A DNA stretch of 64,000 nt from Pseudomonas lundensis. GTDB lineage: Bacteria; Pseudomonadota; Gammaproteobacteria; Pseudomonadales; Pseudomonadaceae. How positions within the stretch are numbered: position 1 is the stretch's first letter; each line of letters begins with the position of its first letter. Under the pieces are notes generated by a model, which made no database searches, had not been told where the DNA came from, and worked only from the letters and a program-made list of their open reading frames with translations. The translations under genes were made by a program, and so were the position numbers. The stretch spans positions 124,001 through 188,000 of the forward strand of contig NZ_JYKY01000004.1 of the NCBI RefSeq assembly GCF_001042985.1, read 5' to 3'. This document shows positions 8,547-18,777 of the stretch, in pieces.

Positions 8547-9455
8547 CTACAGCGACAAACGCTGCAACTGTTCGCTGGCGTGTTGCGCGAACAATTGCAG
8601 CAATCCCTCCAGCGTATGCGGGCCCGGTTCGTCGGCTCGGGTCAGGGCGTACAGCGTGATGGGCAGGGCGGGTGTCAGGGGCCGGATCCTGGTGCGTTCG
8701 CGTGATGCCCCCAAAGCGGTAAACGGGTCAATCACGGCAAGCCCGGCACCCGATTCCACCATGGCGCTGGCCAGTGAATAGGTCTGCACCGCCAGCCGGA
8801 TACGGGGCGGCGGTTCGATGGCTTGCAGGTAACGTTCAAATCGCGCAAACAGCGGGTCTGCACTGCTCAGACCAATCAGTGGTGCATTCGCCAACTCATC
8901 CAGTGCCAGCGGCAACCCGAGCTCGGCGTCGGGCCAGTAATCCCGTGGTGCCAGTGCCACCAGCACGCCGTGGGCCAGCGCCTGCGCCTTGATGCCGGGG
9001 TGATCGGGTTGTTTGAAGGTCAGGGCGACGTCGAGTTCGCGCATCAGCAGGTTTTGCACCAATTCGCGGGTATGCGCGCTGGCCAGTTCGCACCGTGTGT
9101 CGGGGTAGCGCCGGGTCCATTCATTGATGACCGGCGGCATCAGCGACAGGGCCAGCGCCGGGGTGCTGCCGATGCGCAAACGATGCCCCGGCTCGCGGCG
9201 CAGGCTGGCGGCCAGGCGCTGCACGCCTTGCAGGCTTTCGGTGACTTTATCAACCTCACGCTCCAGCAGCAGCGCTTCGGGCGTGGGCTGGAGTTTGCCG
9301 CGTACCCGCAGGAATAACGCAAACCCCAGTTGTAATTCGGCGTGCTGCAACACCTTGCTGACCGCCGGTTGCGAGACGTGCAGCAACTGGGCAGCGGCAC
9401 TCACCGAGCCGGTTTGGCGGATGGCCTGAAAAACCTCGATATGTCGCAAACGCAT
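8547..9455 (-). CDS. LysR-family regulator of the adjacent D-amino-acid genes
   Basis: 302 aa. The N-terminal ~60 residues form the LysR winged HTH (SVSAAAQLLHVSQPAVSKVLQHAE), followed by a periplasmic-binding-fold effector domain (about 90-295). It is divergent from the dadA-like gene across 109 bp that hold a dyad symmetry, the classic LysR layout. It is inferred to autoregulate and to activate the oxidase/RidA/transport genes in response to an amino acid; the inducer is unknown. Confidence 0.9.
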   Translation of the reverse strand: MRLRHIEVFQAIRQTGSVSAAAQLLHVSQPAVSKVLQHAELQLGFALFLRVRGKLQPTPEALLLEREVDKVTESLQGVQRLAASLRREPGHRLRIGSTPALALSLMPPVINEWTRRYPDTRCELASAHTRELVQNLLMRELDVALTFKQPDHPGIKAQALAHGVLVALAPRDYWPDAELGLPLALDELANAPLIGLSSADPLFARFERYLQAIEPPPRIRLAVQTYSLASAMVESGAGLAVIDPFTALGASRERTRIRPLTPALPITLYALTRADEPGPHTLEGLLQLFAQHASEQLQRLSL

Positions 9456-9464
9456 GGCAGTCGT

Positions 9465-9483
9465 CCATAACCTTTGTTTATGG
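9465..9483. promoter_or_regulatory. Dyad in the lysR-dadA intergenic region (LysR box candidate)
   Basis: CCATAA (9465-9470) and TTATGG (9478-9483) form a perfect inverted repeat with a 7-bp spacer, just upstream of the lysR start. Its form and position suit the LysR recognition site; binding is inferred. Confidence 0.45.
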
Positions 9484-9564
9484 GGTGAGCATCTTTATTC
9501 ATTGTTCGTGGCCTGTCACCTGCCCCTAATCTGAAAGCCGCATAACTTTGGGTTAAGGACTGAC

Positions 9565-10806
9565 ATGGCACAGCGGGTTTGCATCATCGGCGGCGGCGTT
9601 ATCGGGCTGGCAACAGCGTATGCGCTGGTGCGCGAAGGTTTTGACGTGACGCTGATCGAAGCCCAGCCCACCCTCGGCAGTCAGACCAGTTTCGCCAATG
9701 GTGGCCAGTTGTCGTATCGCTATGTGGCGCCCCTGGCCGATGCCGGGGTGCCGTGGCAAGCCTTGGGGTGGATGCTGCGCGCCGATTCGCCACTCAAACT
9801 TCGCCCGCGCATGGACCCGGCTCAATGGCGTTGGCTGGCCTCGTTTGTCGGCGCTTGCCGGGGCTCGGTCAATCAGCGCAACGGTGCGCACCTGCTGCGC
9901 TTGGCGCTGCTTAGCCAGGCCACCTTGCAGCAGTGGCGCGAAGAAGATCAGCTCGACGGCTTCGAGTGGCGGCGCAATGGCAAACTCGTGGCCTTTCGTG
10001 AACCCGCGCACTTCGATAAGGCCCGGCAAAAGGTTATCCACAGCTCGTTTCAACAGGCGCTGTCAGCCAGTGAGTGCGCGGCGCTGGAGCCGGGTCTGCA
10101 AGGCGCTCCCTTTGTCGGCGGTATTTACACCCCGGACGAGGAGGTGGGCGATTGCCATCTGTTTTGTCAGCAGTTGGTGGCGCGCTTGCACGCCTCTGGC
10201 CGTTGCACGTTTTTGTTGGGCAAAACCGTGACGCGTCTCGTGCACCATCAGGGCGCCGTGACCGCGGTGGAGATGGGGCATGACGTGTTGCCGGTCAGTC
10301 AGCTGGTACTGGCTGCGGGCCATAACAGCCCTGCGCTGCGCTTGCCCGGACTGGACCTGCCGATGTACCCGCTCAAGGGCTACAGCCTGACCTTGCCCTT
10401 GGCCGATGTGAAAAAAGCCCCGGATGTGAGCCTCACCGACTACGACCGCAAGATTGTGTACGCACGCATTGGCGACCAGTTGCGTATCGCCGCGATGGTC
10501 GACATCGTCGGGTTCGACGCAGCGCCGGACCCCAAGCGCCTGGCTCAAATGCGCCAGTTGGCGCAAAGCACCTTCCCTGAGGCCGGTGACTATGGCGACG
10601 CCATCGAATGGGCTGGCATGCGCCCTGCAACACCGACGGGTGTGCCGATCCTGGGGGTCAGCGGCTATCGCAACTTGTGGCTCAACCTGGGGCACGGCGC
10701 CCTGGGCTTCACGCTGGCCTGTGGCAGCGGCCGGTTGCTGACGGAATTGATCGCGCAGCGCCAACCTTCCATCGACATGCAGGGCCTTGCGCCCCATGCC
10801 GCTTGA
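9565..10806 (+). CDS. FAD-dependent D-amino acid dehydrogenase (DadA-like)
   Basis: 413 aa of the DAO/DadA family. The N-terminal dinucleotide motif is VCIIGGGVIGLATAYAL with the usual acidic end of strand 2 (VTLIEAQ). The C-terminal FAD motif region reads GMRPATPTGVPILG...LWLNLGHGALGFTLACGSGR, as in DadA. It would oxidatively deaminate D-amino acids to 2-oxo acids and pass electrons to the respiratory chain. The neighbours differ from the canonical dadR-dadA-dadX operon: there is no alanine racemase, but a RidA and a binding protein follow. It is probably a paralogue with its own substrate range. Confidence 0.82.
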   Translation: MAQRVCIIGGGVIGLATAYALVREGFDVTLIEAQPTLGSQTSFANGGQLSYRYVAPLADAGVPWQALGWMLRADSPLKLRPRMDPAQWRWLASFVGACRGSVNQRNGAHLLRLALLSQATLQQWREEDQLDGFEWRRNGKLVAFREPAHFDKARQKVIHSSFQQALSASECAALEPGLQGAPFVGGIYTPDEEVGDCHLFCQQLVARLHASGRCTFLLGKTVTRLVHHQGAVTAVEMGHDVLPVSQLVLAAGHNSPALRLPGLDLPMYPLKGYSLTLPLADVKKAPDVSLTDYDRKIVYARIGDQLRIAAMVDIVGFDAAPDPKRLAQMRQLAQSTFPEAGDYGDAIEWAGMRPATPTGVPILGVSGYRNLWLNLGHGALGFTLACGSGRLLTELIAQRQPSIDMQGLAPHAA

Positions 10807-10834
10807 ATCTGTACCCACAACAAGGAATCACCCG

Positions 10835-11185
10835 ATGACGATTCACCGAATTAACAGCAATGACCGTTTGAGCGCCGCCGCGACGTTTGAGGCGTTGGTG
10901 TTTTTGTCCGGGCAAGTTCCCACGCACACTCAGGACATTGCCGCGCAAACCGAAGAAGTGCTGGGCAAGATTGATGCGCTGTTGGCCGAAGCAGGCAGTG
11001 ACAAAGACCACATTCTCAACGCCACTATTTATGTGCAAAACATCCAGCGTGATTTTGCGGCCATGAATGCGGTGTGGTCGGCCTGGCTGTCGGCTGGCAA
11101 GGCGCCGACCCGTACCACGCTGCAAGCCGAGCTGGCGCGGCCCGAAGTGCTGGTGGAAATCAGCGTGATTGCTGTACGTCGTTAA
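10835..11185 (+). CDS. RidA-family reactive intermediate deaminase
   Basis: 116 aa, YjgF/YER057c/UK114 fold. The start at 10835 follows ACAAGGAA. RidA hydrolyses enamine/imine intermediates released by amino-acid-processing enzymes. The family Arg that binds the carboxylate is probably in the APTRTTLQAELARP block, and the closing motif VLVEISVIAV fits. It lies 28 bp after the dadA-like gene, so it would hydrolyse the 2-iminoacid product of that enzyme directly. Confidence 0.88.
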   Translation: MTIHRINSNDRLSAAATFEALVFLSGQVPTHTQDIAAQTEEVLGKIDALLAEAGSDKDHILNATIYVQNIQRDFAAMNAVWSAWLSAGKAPTRTTLQAELARPEVLVEISVIAVRR

Positions 11186-11210
11186 TCTGTTTTAAAGGGG
11201 AAATAAGAAG

Positions 11211-12113
11211 ATGAAAAAACTCACCTTGATCAGTTGCACGCTGGGCCTGTTGATCAGTCAGGCAGTATCCGCCAATGACGCACCGTTGCAGGGCACGTTG
11301 AAAAAGATCGCGGATTCGGGGCGCATCACCCTCGGCTATCGGGACGCTTCGGTGCCGTTCTCGTATGTCGGCGACAATTCGGGCAAGCCCATGGGCTACT
11401 CCGTGGATCTGGCGAATAAAATCGTCGAAAACGTGCAAAAGAAGCTGGGCGACAAGCCCCTGAACATCAAATACAACCTGGTGACGTCGCAAACCCGCAT
11501 CCCGCTGGTGCAAAACGGCACGGTGGATCTGGAGTGCGGCTCAACCGGCGTTACGGCTGAACGCCAGAAGCAGGTGGCGTTTTCCTACGGGTTTATCTAC
11601 GTCAAAGGCCAGTTGCTGACCGCCAAGGACAGTGGCATCAAGGGGTTTGATGACCTGCGCGAGAAAAACGTAGTGACCACCGCGGGCACCACCAATGAGC
11701 GTTTCATCAAAAGCTACAGCGCCGATCACAAAATGGGCATGAACGTCATCAGCGCCAAAGACCATGGCGAAGCGTTCAAAATGCTCGAAACCGGCCGTGC
11801 CGTGGCGTTTTATATGGATGATGCATTGCTGTACGGCGAACGCGCCAAGGCGCGTGACCCGCATAACTGGGTGGTGGTCGGGGACGAACAATCGCGGGAA
11901 ATCTACAGCTGCATGGTGCGCAAAGATGACCCGCAATTTCTGGCGGTGGTGAATCAAACCCTGGCCGACCTCTACAGCTCAGGTGACATCACGGGTATTT
12001 ATCAGCGCTGGTTCGAGCAACCGATCCCGCCCAATGGCTTGAACCTGGAGTTCCCGATGACCGCAGAACTCAAGCAAATCATTGCCAAGCCCGTGAGTGA
12101 TCCGGTGGAGTAA
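11211..12113 (+). CDS. Amino-acid ABC transporter substrate-binding protein (GltI/AatJ-like)
   Basis: 300 aa with a signal peptide (about 1-22, ending ...QAVSA). It is a type-II periplasmic binding fold of SBP family 3 with the conserved Arg/Asp-containing blocks (SVDLANKIVENV, GTVDLECGSTGVT, FYMDDALLYG). It resembles glutamate/aspartate binding proteins. No permease or ATPase gene follows; the next gene is convergent, so it must work with a transporter encoded elsewhere, or supply ligand for the D-amino-acid pathway of this operon. Confidence 0.85.
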   Translation: MKKLTLISCTLGLLISQAVSANDAPLQGTLKKIADSGRITLGYRDASVPFSYVGDNSGKPMGYSVDLANKIVENVQKKLGDKPLNIKYNLVTSQTRIPLVQNGTVDLECGSTGVTAERQKQVAFSYGFIYVKGQLLTAKDSGIKGFDDLREKNVVTTAGTTNERFIKSYSADHKMGMNVISAKDHGEAFKMLETGRAVAFYMDDALLYGERAKARDPHNWVVVGDEQSREIYSCMVRKDDPQFLAVVNQTLADLYSSGDITGIYQRWFEQPIPPNGLNLEFPMTAELKQIIAKPVSDPVE

Positions 12114-12123
12114 CGCCGATCTG

Positions 12124-12160
12124 TCGCTGTCGAGCGGCATCAGCGAGTGCTCGACAGCGA
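12124..12160. terminator. 11-bp perfect inverted repeat between convergent genes
   Basis: TCGCTGTCGAG (12124-12134) and CTCGACAGCGA (12150-12160) with a 15-nt loop. There is no T-run. It lies between the binding-protein gene and mltA, where a bidirectional terminator is expected. Confidence 0.45.
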
Positions 12161-12185
12161 TACAGACGGTGGGTCAACGCCGGTT

Positions 12186-13331
12186 TCACTCCGGCAGCGC
12201 TGCACCTTTGGGCCACAGTAGCCAGATATTGCCTTTCTGCTTCATGTCGCCCGCCAGTTTGCCCGCCTCGGGGCCTGTGCCGACGAAGAAGTCGGCACGT
12301 ACTTCACCTGCTATCGCACCGCCGGTGTCTTGTGCGGCTACCGGGCGCACGATGGGCTGGCCATCTGGCTGAGTGGTGGAGAGCCACAACAGGCTACCCA
12401 GTGGAATCACCTTGCGGTCCACCGCCACGCTGTAGCCTGCGGTCAGGGGCACGTTCAGCGAGCCGCGCGGGCCTTCGTTGCTGTCGGGGTTTTGGGTGAA
12501 GAACACGTAGCTCGGGTTGCTGGCCAGCAGTTCGTTGACGCGCTCGGGGTGCGCCATGGCCCAGGCGTGAATGGTGCCCATGGTCACGTCTTCTTTCTTC
12601 AATTGCCCCTGTTCCACCAGCCAACGGCCGATCGGTTTGTAGGGATGGCCATTCTGGTCGGCGTAGCCAATGCGCAATTGGCGGCCGTCATCCAGTTGCA
12701 CGCGGCCCGAACCTTGGATCTGCAGGAATTGCAGGTCCATCGGGTCGGTCAACCACGCAATCACAGGCGCGTTCAGGCCTTGGGCATTGATGGTGGCCGC
12801 GGTGTCGTAGGGTTTGATCACACGGCCTTCAAGGCGACCGCGCAGACGCTTGCCCTTGAGTTCCGGGTAGAGGCTGTCGAGGTTGACCACGATCAAGTCG
12901 GACGGCACGCCGTAAACCGGCACCTTGGCGACCTCGTTGGCTGTCAGGCTGCCGGGGTAGACGGGTTCGTAATAACCGGTAATCAGGCCGTCGCTGCTGC
13001 CCTGCGCCGAACGCAGGCTGTAGACATCCAGGTGGGTTTGCAGAAAATCGCTGATCTGGGCCACGCTCGGGCTGGCCGGTAATTGGGCCGCCTCGCTGCA
13101 AATGCGACCCCAGTTGGCGTCGGCCTTGAGCCGGGTGCAGGCGCTGCGCCAAGAGGCGAACCCGCCTTGCAGATCCGTACCGGTCACTTCGGGCAATGCA
13201 CTCCAGTCAGCTTTGCTGTACGTGGTGTGAGGGGCTTCAGGCTGTTTGGCGTCCTGATCGGTGCCGTTGCAGCCGGCCAACAACATGACGACGGGCAAGG
13301 CCCACACCCATGGCTTTAAAAGACGACTCAT
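12186..13331 (-). CDS. mltA: Membrane-bound lytic murein transglycosylase A
   Basis: 381 aa lipoprotein; lipobox LLAGC at residues 18-22. It has an MltA domain followed by the 3D domain. The C-terminal block VAAQDTGGAIAGEVRADFF carries the conserved acidic residues of the catalytic cleft. It cleaves the MurNAc-GlcNAc bond of peptidoglycan to form 1,6-anhydromuropeptides and acts at the inner face of the outer membrane. Length is normal and it is monocistronic. Confidence 0.95.
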   Translation of the reverse strand: MSRLLKPWVWALPVVMLLAGCNGTDQDAKQPEAPHTTYSKADWSALPEVTGTDLQGGFASWRSACTRLKADANWGRICSEAAQLPASPSVAQISDFLQTHLDVYSLRSAQGSSDGLITGYYEPVYPGSLTANEVAKVPVYGVPSDLIVVNLDSLYPELKGKRLRGRLEGRVIKPYDTAATINAQGLNAPVIAWLTDPMDLQFLQIQGSGRVQLDDGRQLRIGYADQNGHPYKPIGRWLVEQGQLKKEDVTMGTIHAWAMAHPERVNELLASNPSYVFFTQNPDSNEGPRGSLNVPLTAGYSVAVDRKVIPLGSLLWLSTTQPDGQPIVRPVAAQDTGGAIAGEVRADFFVGTGPEAGKLAGDMKQKGNIWLLWPKGAALPE

Positions 13332-13459
13332 CTGCGATGTTCCTTTGCGGTTGCCGGGGTTCGAGAACCGTCAGGGCAATCCTTATATTCATTAGGGGTA
13401 TTGGTCTTTACAGGTGACGCGAGGATACTGGCGACCGATTTTCGTGATGTGAAGCGACC

Positions 13460-13909
13460 ATGACTCTGAAACGATTGACTGTTGTACTGCTGGCCTGCCT
13501 GACGCTGTCGGCGTGTGGTGGGGTTGATCCCAATTCGCCGCTGGGCCAGCGCAAAGCGATTTTCAAACAAATGCTCAAGACCAGCGAAGACCTGGGCGGC
13601 ATGTTGCGTGGGCGAATTCCGTTTGATGGCCCGCGTTTTACCGAGGGCGCGATCAAGCTGGATGCATTGGCCCATGAGCCGTGGAAGCATTTCCCGCAGG
13701 TGAAAGAGTCCGACCAGACCAGCGCGACCGATGATGTGTGGCAAAAACAGGCACGTTTTCAAGACCTGGCCCGTCAACTGGAAGCGGCCACGGGGGAGTT
13801 GGTCATTGCCAGTCAGGTTCAACCGTACAAGGCCAGCAACCTCGCGCCTGCGGTGCAGAAAGTCGAAGACACGTGCAGCGCGTGTCACAAGGAATTTCGC
13901 AACCACTGA
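13460..13909 (+). CDS. Cytochrome c' family protein with lipobox
   Basis: 149 aa. A single haem-binding motif CSACH lies at residues 139-143, 6 residues from the C-terminus, as in four-helix-bundle cytochromes c'. The N-terminus ends in LTLSACGG, which fits a lipoprotein signal (cleavage before Cys, Gly at +2), whereas classical cytochromes c' are soluble periplasmic proteins. Members bind NO or CO at five-coordinate haem and are linked to NO tolerance. It is divergent from mltA. Confidence 0.8.
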   Translation: MTLKRLTVVLLACLTLSACGGVDPNSPLGQRKAIFKQMLKTSEDLGGMLRGRIPFDGPRFTEGAIKLDALAHEPWKHFPQVKESDQTSATDDVWQKQARFQDLARQLEAATGELVIASQVQPYKASNLAPAVQKVEDTCSACHKEFRNH

Positions 13910-13925
13910 TCACGCCTTCACATTC

Positions 13926-13973
13926 CCAGCTTGCCCGGCCCTCTCATTGCGTGAAAGGGCCGTGCGAGGCTGG
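13926..13973. terminator. Bidirectional hairpin after the cytochrome c' gene
   Basis: Arms CCAGC + CGGCCCT (13926-13942) pair with AGGGCCG + GCTGG (13956-13973) around an internal bulge. It lies between convergent genes and has no T-run. Confidence 0.45.
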
Positions 13974-13981
13974 CGTGAGGC

Positions 13982-14377
13982 TTACTGGTCCAGTTGATCC
14001 AGCGCTTCTTGCAATTCTTTGCGCGACTCAGCCAGCTTGTCTTTGCGCTTGTTGATTTTTTCCGGGTCGCCTTTCTTCATGGCTTTGTCCAGATCGGCCT
14101 GACGCCGGCTGACTTCATGCTTGGCATCGAGCACCTTGCTTTCGCGCTCCTTCTTCAAGCTTGAATCGGTGCAATACTTTTTGACTTTTTCCAGGGCTGT
14201 TTCAAGACCGGCAATCTGCCCGCTGTTGTTGTGAGCGCGGGCGTATTCCAGCTGAGTTTCAATGTTTTTTATCTTGGCGGCACATCCCGTCAACTCAGGC
14301 GCTTGATCCGCAGCCATCAGCGGGGCAGCCATCAGGCCGCAAACAGTAAACAGGGCGAGCGGTGAAAGAAATTTCAT
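13982..14377 (-). CDS. DUF1090 (YqjC-type) periplasmic protein
   Basis: 131 aa from the ATG at 14377, which has GGAG 7 nt upstream; a start at 14404 has no ribosome site. The signal peptide is ~22 aa (ends ...PLMAA). The mature part is almost wholly charged helix with coiled-coil character (LDAKHEVSRRQADLDKAMKKGD), and has Cys residues near the start and the middle. This matches DUF1090/YqjC proteins, whose function is unknown. Confidence 0.85.
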   Translation of the reverse strand: MKFLSPLALFTVCGLMAAPLMAADQAPELTGCAAKIKNIETQLEYARAHNNSGQIAGLETALEKVKKYCTDSSLKKERESKVLDAKHEVSRRQADLDKAMKKGDPEKINKRKDKLAESRKELQEALDQLDQ

Positions 14378-14461
14378 GAATAGCTCCATAACAAAAAGTG
14401 ACAATACACACAGTTCAAAAATGCGAAACGCAGCATGGGTGTTGAATAAGTCTGAAGCAGG

Positions 14462-16213
<1,752 letters not shown>

Positions 16214-16257
16214 TTACCGCATGTTTCGCGGGCAACACGTTCACCGGGCGCAGCACC

Positions 16258-16296
16258 AAAAAAGCCCCGGACAGTTGCCTGTCCGGGGCTTTTGGG
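16258..16296. terminator. Strong rho-independent terminator downstream of metK
   Basis: AAAGCCCCGGACA (16261-16273), 6-nt loop, TGTCCGGGGCTTT (16280-16292): a 13-bp stem flanked by A- and T-runs, so it works in both directions. It ends the metK transcript. Confidence 0.9.
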
Positions 16297-16311
16297 TGCA
16301 GCGGGGCGCGG

Positions 16312-17502
16312 TTACACGCCAGCGGCAGCGCGCAGCTCTTCAGCGCGGTCAGTGCGCTCCCACGTGAACGTGGTGAAGGTGTCGTCGCCGACCGTTTTGG
16401 TCTGCGGCGTGCGGCCGAAGTGGCCGTAAGCGGCGGTTTCCTGGTACATCGGGTGCAGCAGGTCGAGCATCTTGGTGATGGCATAAGGACGCAGGTCGAA
16501 CACGTCACGCACCAACTTGATGATTTTTTCGTCAGAGATTTTGCCAGTGCCGAAGGTGTTCAACGAGATCGAAGTCGGTTGAGCGACGCCGATTGCGTAG
16601 GAAACCTGAATCTCGCAACGCTCGGCCAGACCGGCAGCCACGATGTTCTTGGCCACATAACGACCCGCGTAAGCCGCCGAACGGTCAACCTTGGAAGGAT
16701 CTTTACCCGAGAATGCGCCACCGCCGTGACGGGCCATGCCGCCGTAGGTGTCAACGATGATCTTGCGACCGGTCAGGCCGCAGTCACCCACCGGGCCGCC
16801 AATGATGAACTGGCCAGTCGGGTTGATGTGGAACTGGGTGTCTTTGTGCAGCAGTTCGGCAGGCAGTACGTGCTTGACGATCAGCTCCATCACGCCGTCG
16901 CGCAGGTCGGCAGCGCTGACGTCCGGGTTGTGCTGGGTCGACAGCACGATTGCGTCGATGCCCACCACCTTGCCATTGTCGTAACGGCACGTGACCTGGG
17001 ATTTTGCGTCCGGACGCAGCCAAGGCAGCAGGCCGGATTTACGGGCTTCGGCCTGGCGCTGAACCAGCTGGTGCGAGAAGGTGATCGGCGCTGGCATCAG
17101 CACGTCAGTTTCGTTGCTGGCGTAGCCGAACATCAGGCCCTGGTCGCCGGCGCCCTGATCTTCAGGCTTGGCGCGGTCAACACCCTGGTTGATGTCAGGG
17201 GACTGCTTGCCGATGATGTTCATCACGCCGCAGGTAGCGCCGTCGAAGCCGACGTCAGAGCTGGTGTAGCCGATGTCGGTGATCACGTCACGAACGATCT
17301 GCTCCAGGTCAACCCAGGCCGACGTGGTCACTTCGCCGGCGATGATCGCTACGCCGGTTTTCACCAGAGTCTCGCACGCCACACGGGCGAACTTGTCTTC
17401 AGCAATGATGGCGTCCAGCACCGCGTCAGAAATCTGGTCGGCGATTTTGTCCGGATGCCCTTCAGACACGGACTCGGAGGTGAAAATGGAGTATTCGCTC
17501 AT
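16312..17502 (-). CDS. metK: S-adenosylmethionine synthetase
   Basis: 396 aa, full length. Signature blocks include [13 protein letters not shown] near the start, [12 protein letters not shown], and the Gly-rich P-loop-like [16 protein letters not shown]. It makes SAM from methionine and ATP in the cytosol. The start is 19 nt after the stop of the ArsR-methyltransferase gene on the same strand, so the two are probably co-transcribed and under its control. Confidence 0.97.
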   Translation of the reverse strand: MSEYSIFTSESVSEGHPDKIADQISDAVLDAIIAEDKFARVACETLVKTGVAIIAGEVTTSAWVDLEQIVRDVITDIGYTSSDVGFDGATCGVMNIIGKQSPDINQGVDRAKPEDQGAGDQGLMFGYASNETDVLMPAPITFSHQLVQRQAEARKSGLLPWLRPDAKSQVTCRYDNGKVVGIDAIVLSTQHNPDVSAADLRDGVMELIVKHVLPAELLHKDTQFHINPTGQFIIGGPVGDCGLTGRKIIVDTYGGMARHGGGAFSGKDPSKVDRSAAYAGRYVAKNIVAAGLAERCEIQVSYAIGVAQPTSISLNTFGTGKISDEKIIKLVRDVFDLRPYAITKMLDLLHPMYQETAAYGHFGRTPQTKTVGDDTFTTFTWERTDRAEELRAAAGV

Positions 17503-17521
17503 CTCGACGGTTTCCTAATAT

Positions 17522-18517
17522 TTACCGATGGTGAGTGTCGCCAGAAGGTCGCTGAAAGTGGCGGACCTGAATCTGGAAACCATTACGTAAGCCTACATAG
17601 AGGCTTTCCCCGGGAACGAGTCCCGCAGCGGTGGCCCAACGGGCCAGATCATCTTGTTCAAAACCTAGCCACAAATCGCCGCACGCCTCGCGGGCCCACG
17701 CCTGATTATGGCTGCACAACTCTGTTACCAGCAGGCTACCGCCAGGTTGCAGCAAGGTGGCCAGTTGCTTCACTGCTTCGGCCGGTGCGGCGAAATGGTG
17801 CAGGACCATGTTCACCACCACGCAATCGACTTGAATCTGCGAACCGTTGAGCGCGTCGGCCAGGATCAGGCTGACGTTGTTCAGTGATTCGCGCTCACAC
17901 ACCTGACGCGCCAGTTCAAGCATCGCCGGGCTGTTGTCCAGTGCCGTGACCTGGTCAAAGCGTCGGGCCAGATCAGGCAAGAAGCTGCCATCGCCGGGGC
18001 CGACCTCCAACGCAGTGGCGGGCGCAGTGAAGCTCAGTTTGTCGAGCAATGCCAATACGCTGTCCCGGTACTGCGGCAAGCCTGCAATCAGGTCTTGCTG
18101 GGCGCGAAATTTCTCGGCAATGCGCGAGAAAAAGTCTTGGCTCGCGGCAGCGCGTTGCCCGTGTACGGCGCTGATGCGTGCCTGTACGTCGGCGGGCAGG
18201 GTCAGGTTGTCGACCTCACCCAGTAACGCGGCGTGCAACGTGCCGCCCAATTGTTCGGTGTGGGGCAGGGCGCGGCGATAAAAGATCGCGTTGCCTTCAC
18301 GCCGTGTAGCCACCAGCCCGGCCTGGGACAGCACCTTGAGGTGATGGCTCATGCCAGATTGGCCGGTCGCGAAAATCTGGGTCAGTTCCAGCACACCAAA
18401 TGAATCGTTGGCCAACGCGCGCAGCACATTCAGTCGCAGCGGGTCGCCTCCAGCCTTGCACAAGGCGGAGAGCTCATCGCAATCGTCATGGCGAATTGAA
18501 GGCACGCGTAAGTTCAT
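17522..18517 (-). CDS. ArsR-type regulator fused to a SAM-methyltransferase-like domain (SahR-like)
   Basis: 331 aa. Residues ~10-95 are an ArsR/SmtB winged helix (GMSHHLKVLSQAGLVATRREG) without obvious metal-binding Cys pairs. Residues ~145-320 are a class I methyltransferase fold with motif I EVGPGDGSF (171-179) and an acidic residue after strand 2 (TALDNS). Fusions of this build include SahR, a SAH-responsive repressor of methionine/SAM-cycle genes in Proteobacteria. Here it is immediately upstream of metK and preceded by a perfect palindrome. The inference is a sensor that binds SAH or SAM and represses its own operon. Alternatively it may be an active methyltransferase. Confidence 0.82.
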   Translation of the reverse strand: MNLRVPSIRHDDCDELSALCKAGGDPLRLNVLRALANDSFGVLELTQIFATGQSGMSHHLKVLSQAGLVATRREGNAIFYRRALPHTEQLGGTLHAALLGEVDNLTLPADVQARISAVHGQRAAASQDFFSRIAEKFRAQQDLIAGLPQYRDSVLALLDKLSFTAPATALEVGPGDGSFLPDLARRFDQVTALDNSPAMLELARQVCERESLNNVSLILADALNGSQIQVDCVVVNMVLHHFAAPAEAVKQLATLLQPGGSLLVTELCSHNQAWAREACGDLWLGFEQDDLARWATAAGLVPGESLYVGLRNGFQIQVRHFQRPSGDTHHR

Positions 18518-18556
18518 GGGGTCGCAGTCTAGTTACCCCGTTCTGTCGTCGCAAGG

Positions 18557-18582
18557 CCAATATCAAAACATTTTGATATTGG
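18557..18582. promoter_or_regulatory. Perfect 12+12 palindrome upstream of the arsR-metK operon
   Basis: CCAATATCAAAA and TTTTGATATTGG flank CA. It lies 40 bp before the regulator start and ~195 bp before tktA. It is AT-rich in a GC-rich setting. It is a candidate operator for the adjacent ArsR-type protein. Confidence 0.65.
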
Positions 18583-18777
18583 TCGATAACTGGCACGTTG
18601 GTCGGACGGCTTAAGTGTAATGACGAGCGCAGCGGTCCAATCCTCAACAGATTGAACGGTTAAGCACAGGAAAAATGATTCAAGTGACTATCTGTCATTG
18701 CCCGAGGGCGCTGCCTGAGGGAAAATGCTCGCCTTTTTCCGATTCGTTTTTATTTACCCATTCCCAGGAGAACAGCG

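Noticed and set aside
18700..18740. SAH-riboswitch-like string (CCGAGGGCGCTGC then GCTCGCC) before tktA
   Set aside because: Only ~32 nt lie between the two parts; there is no room for the usual stems, and it does not precede a SAM-cycle gene.
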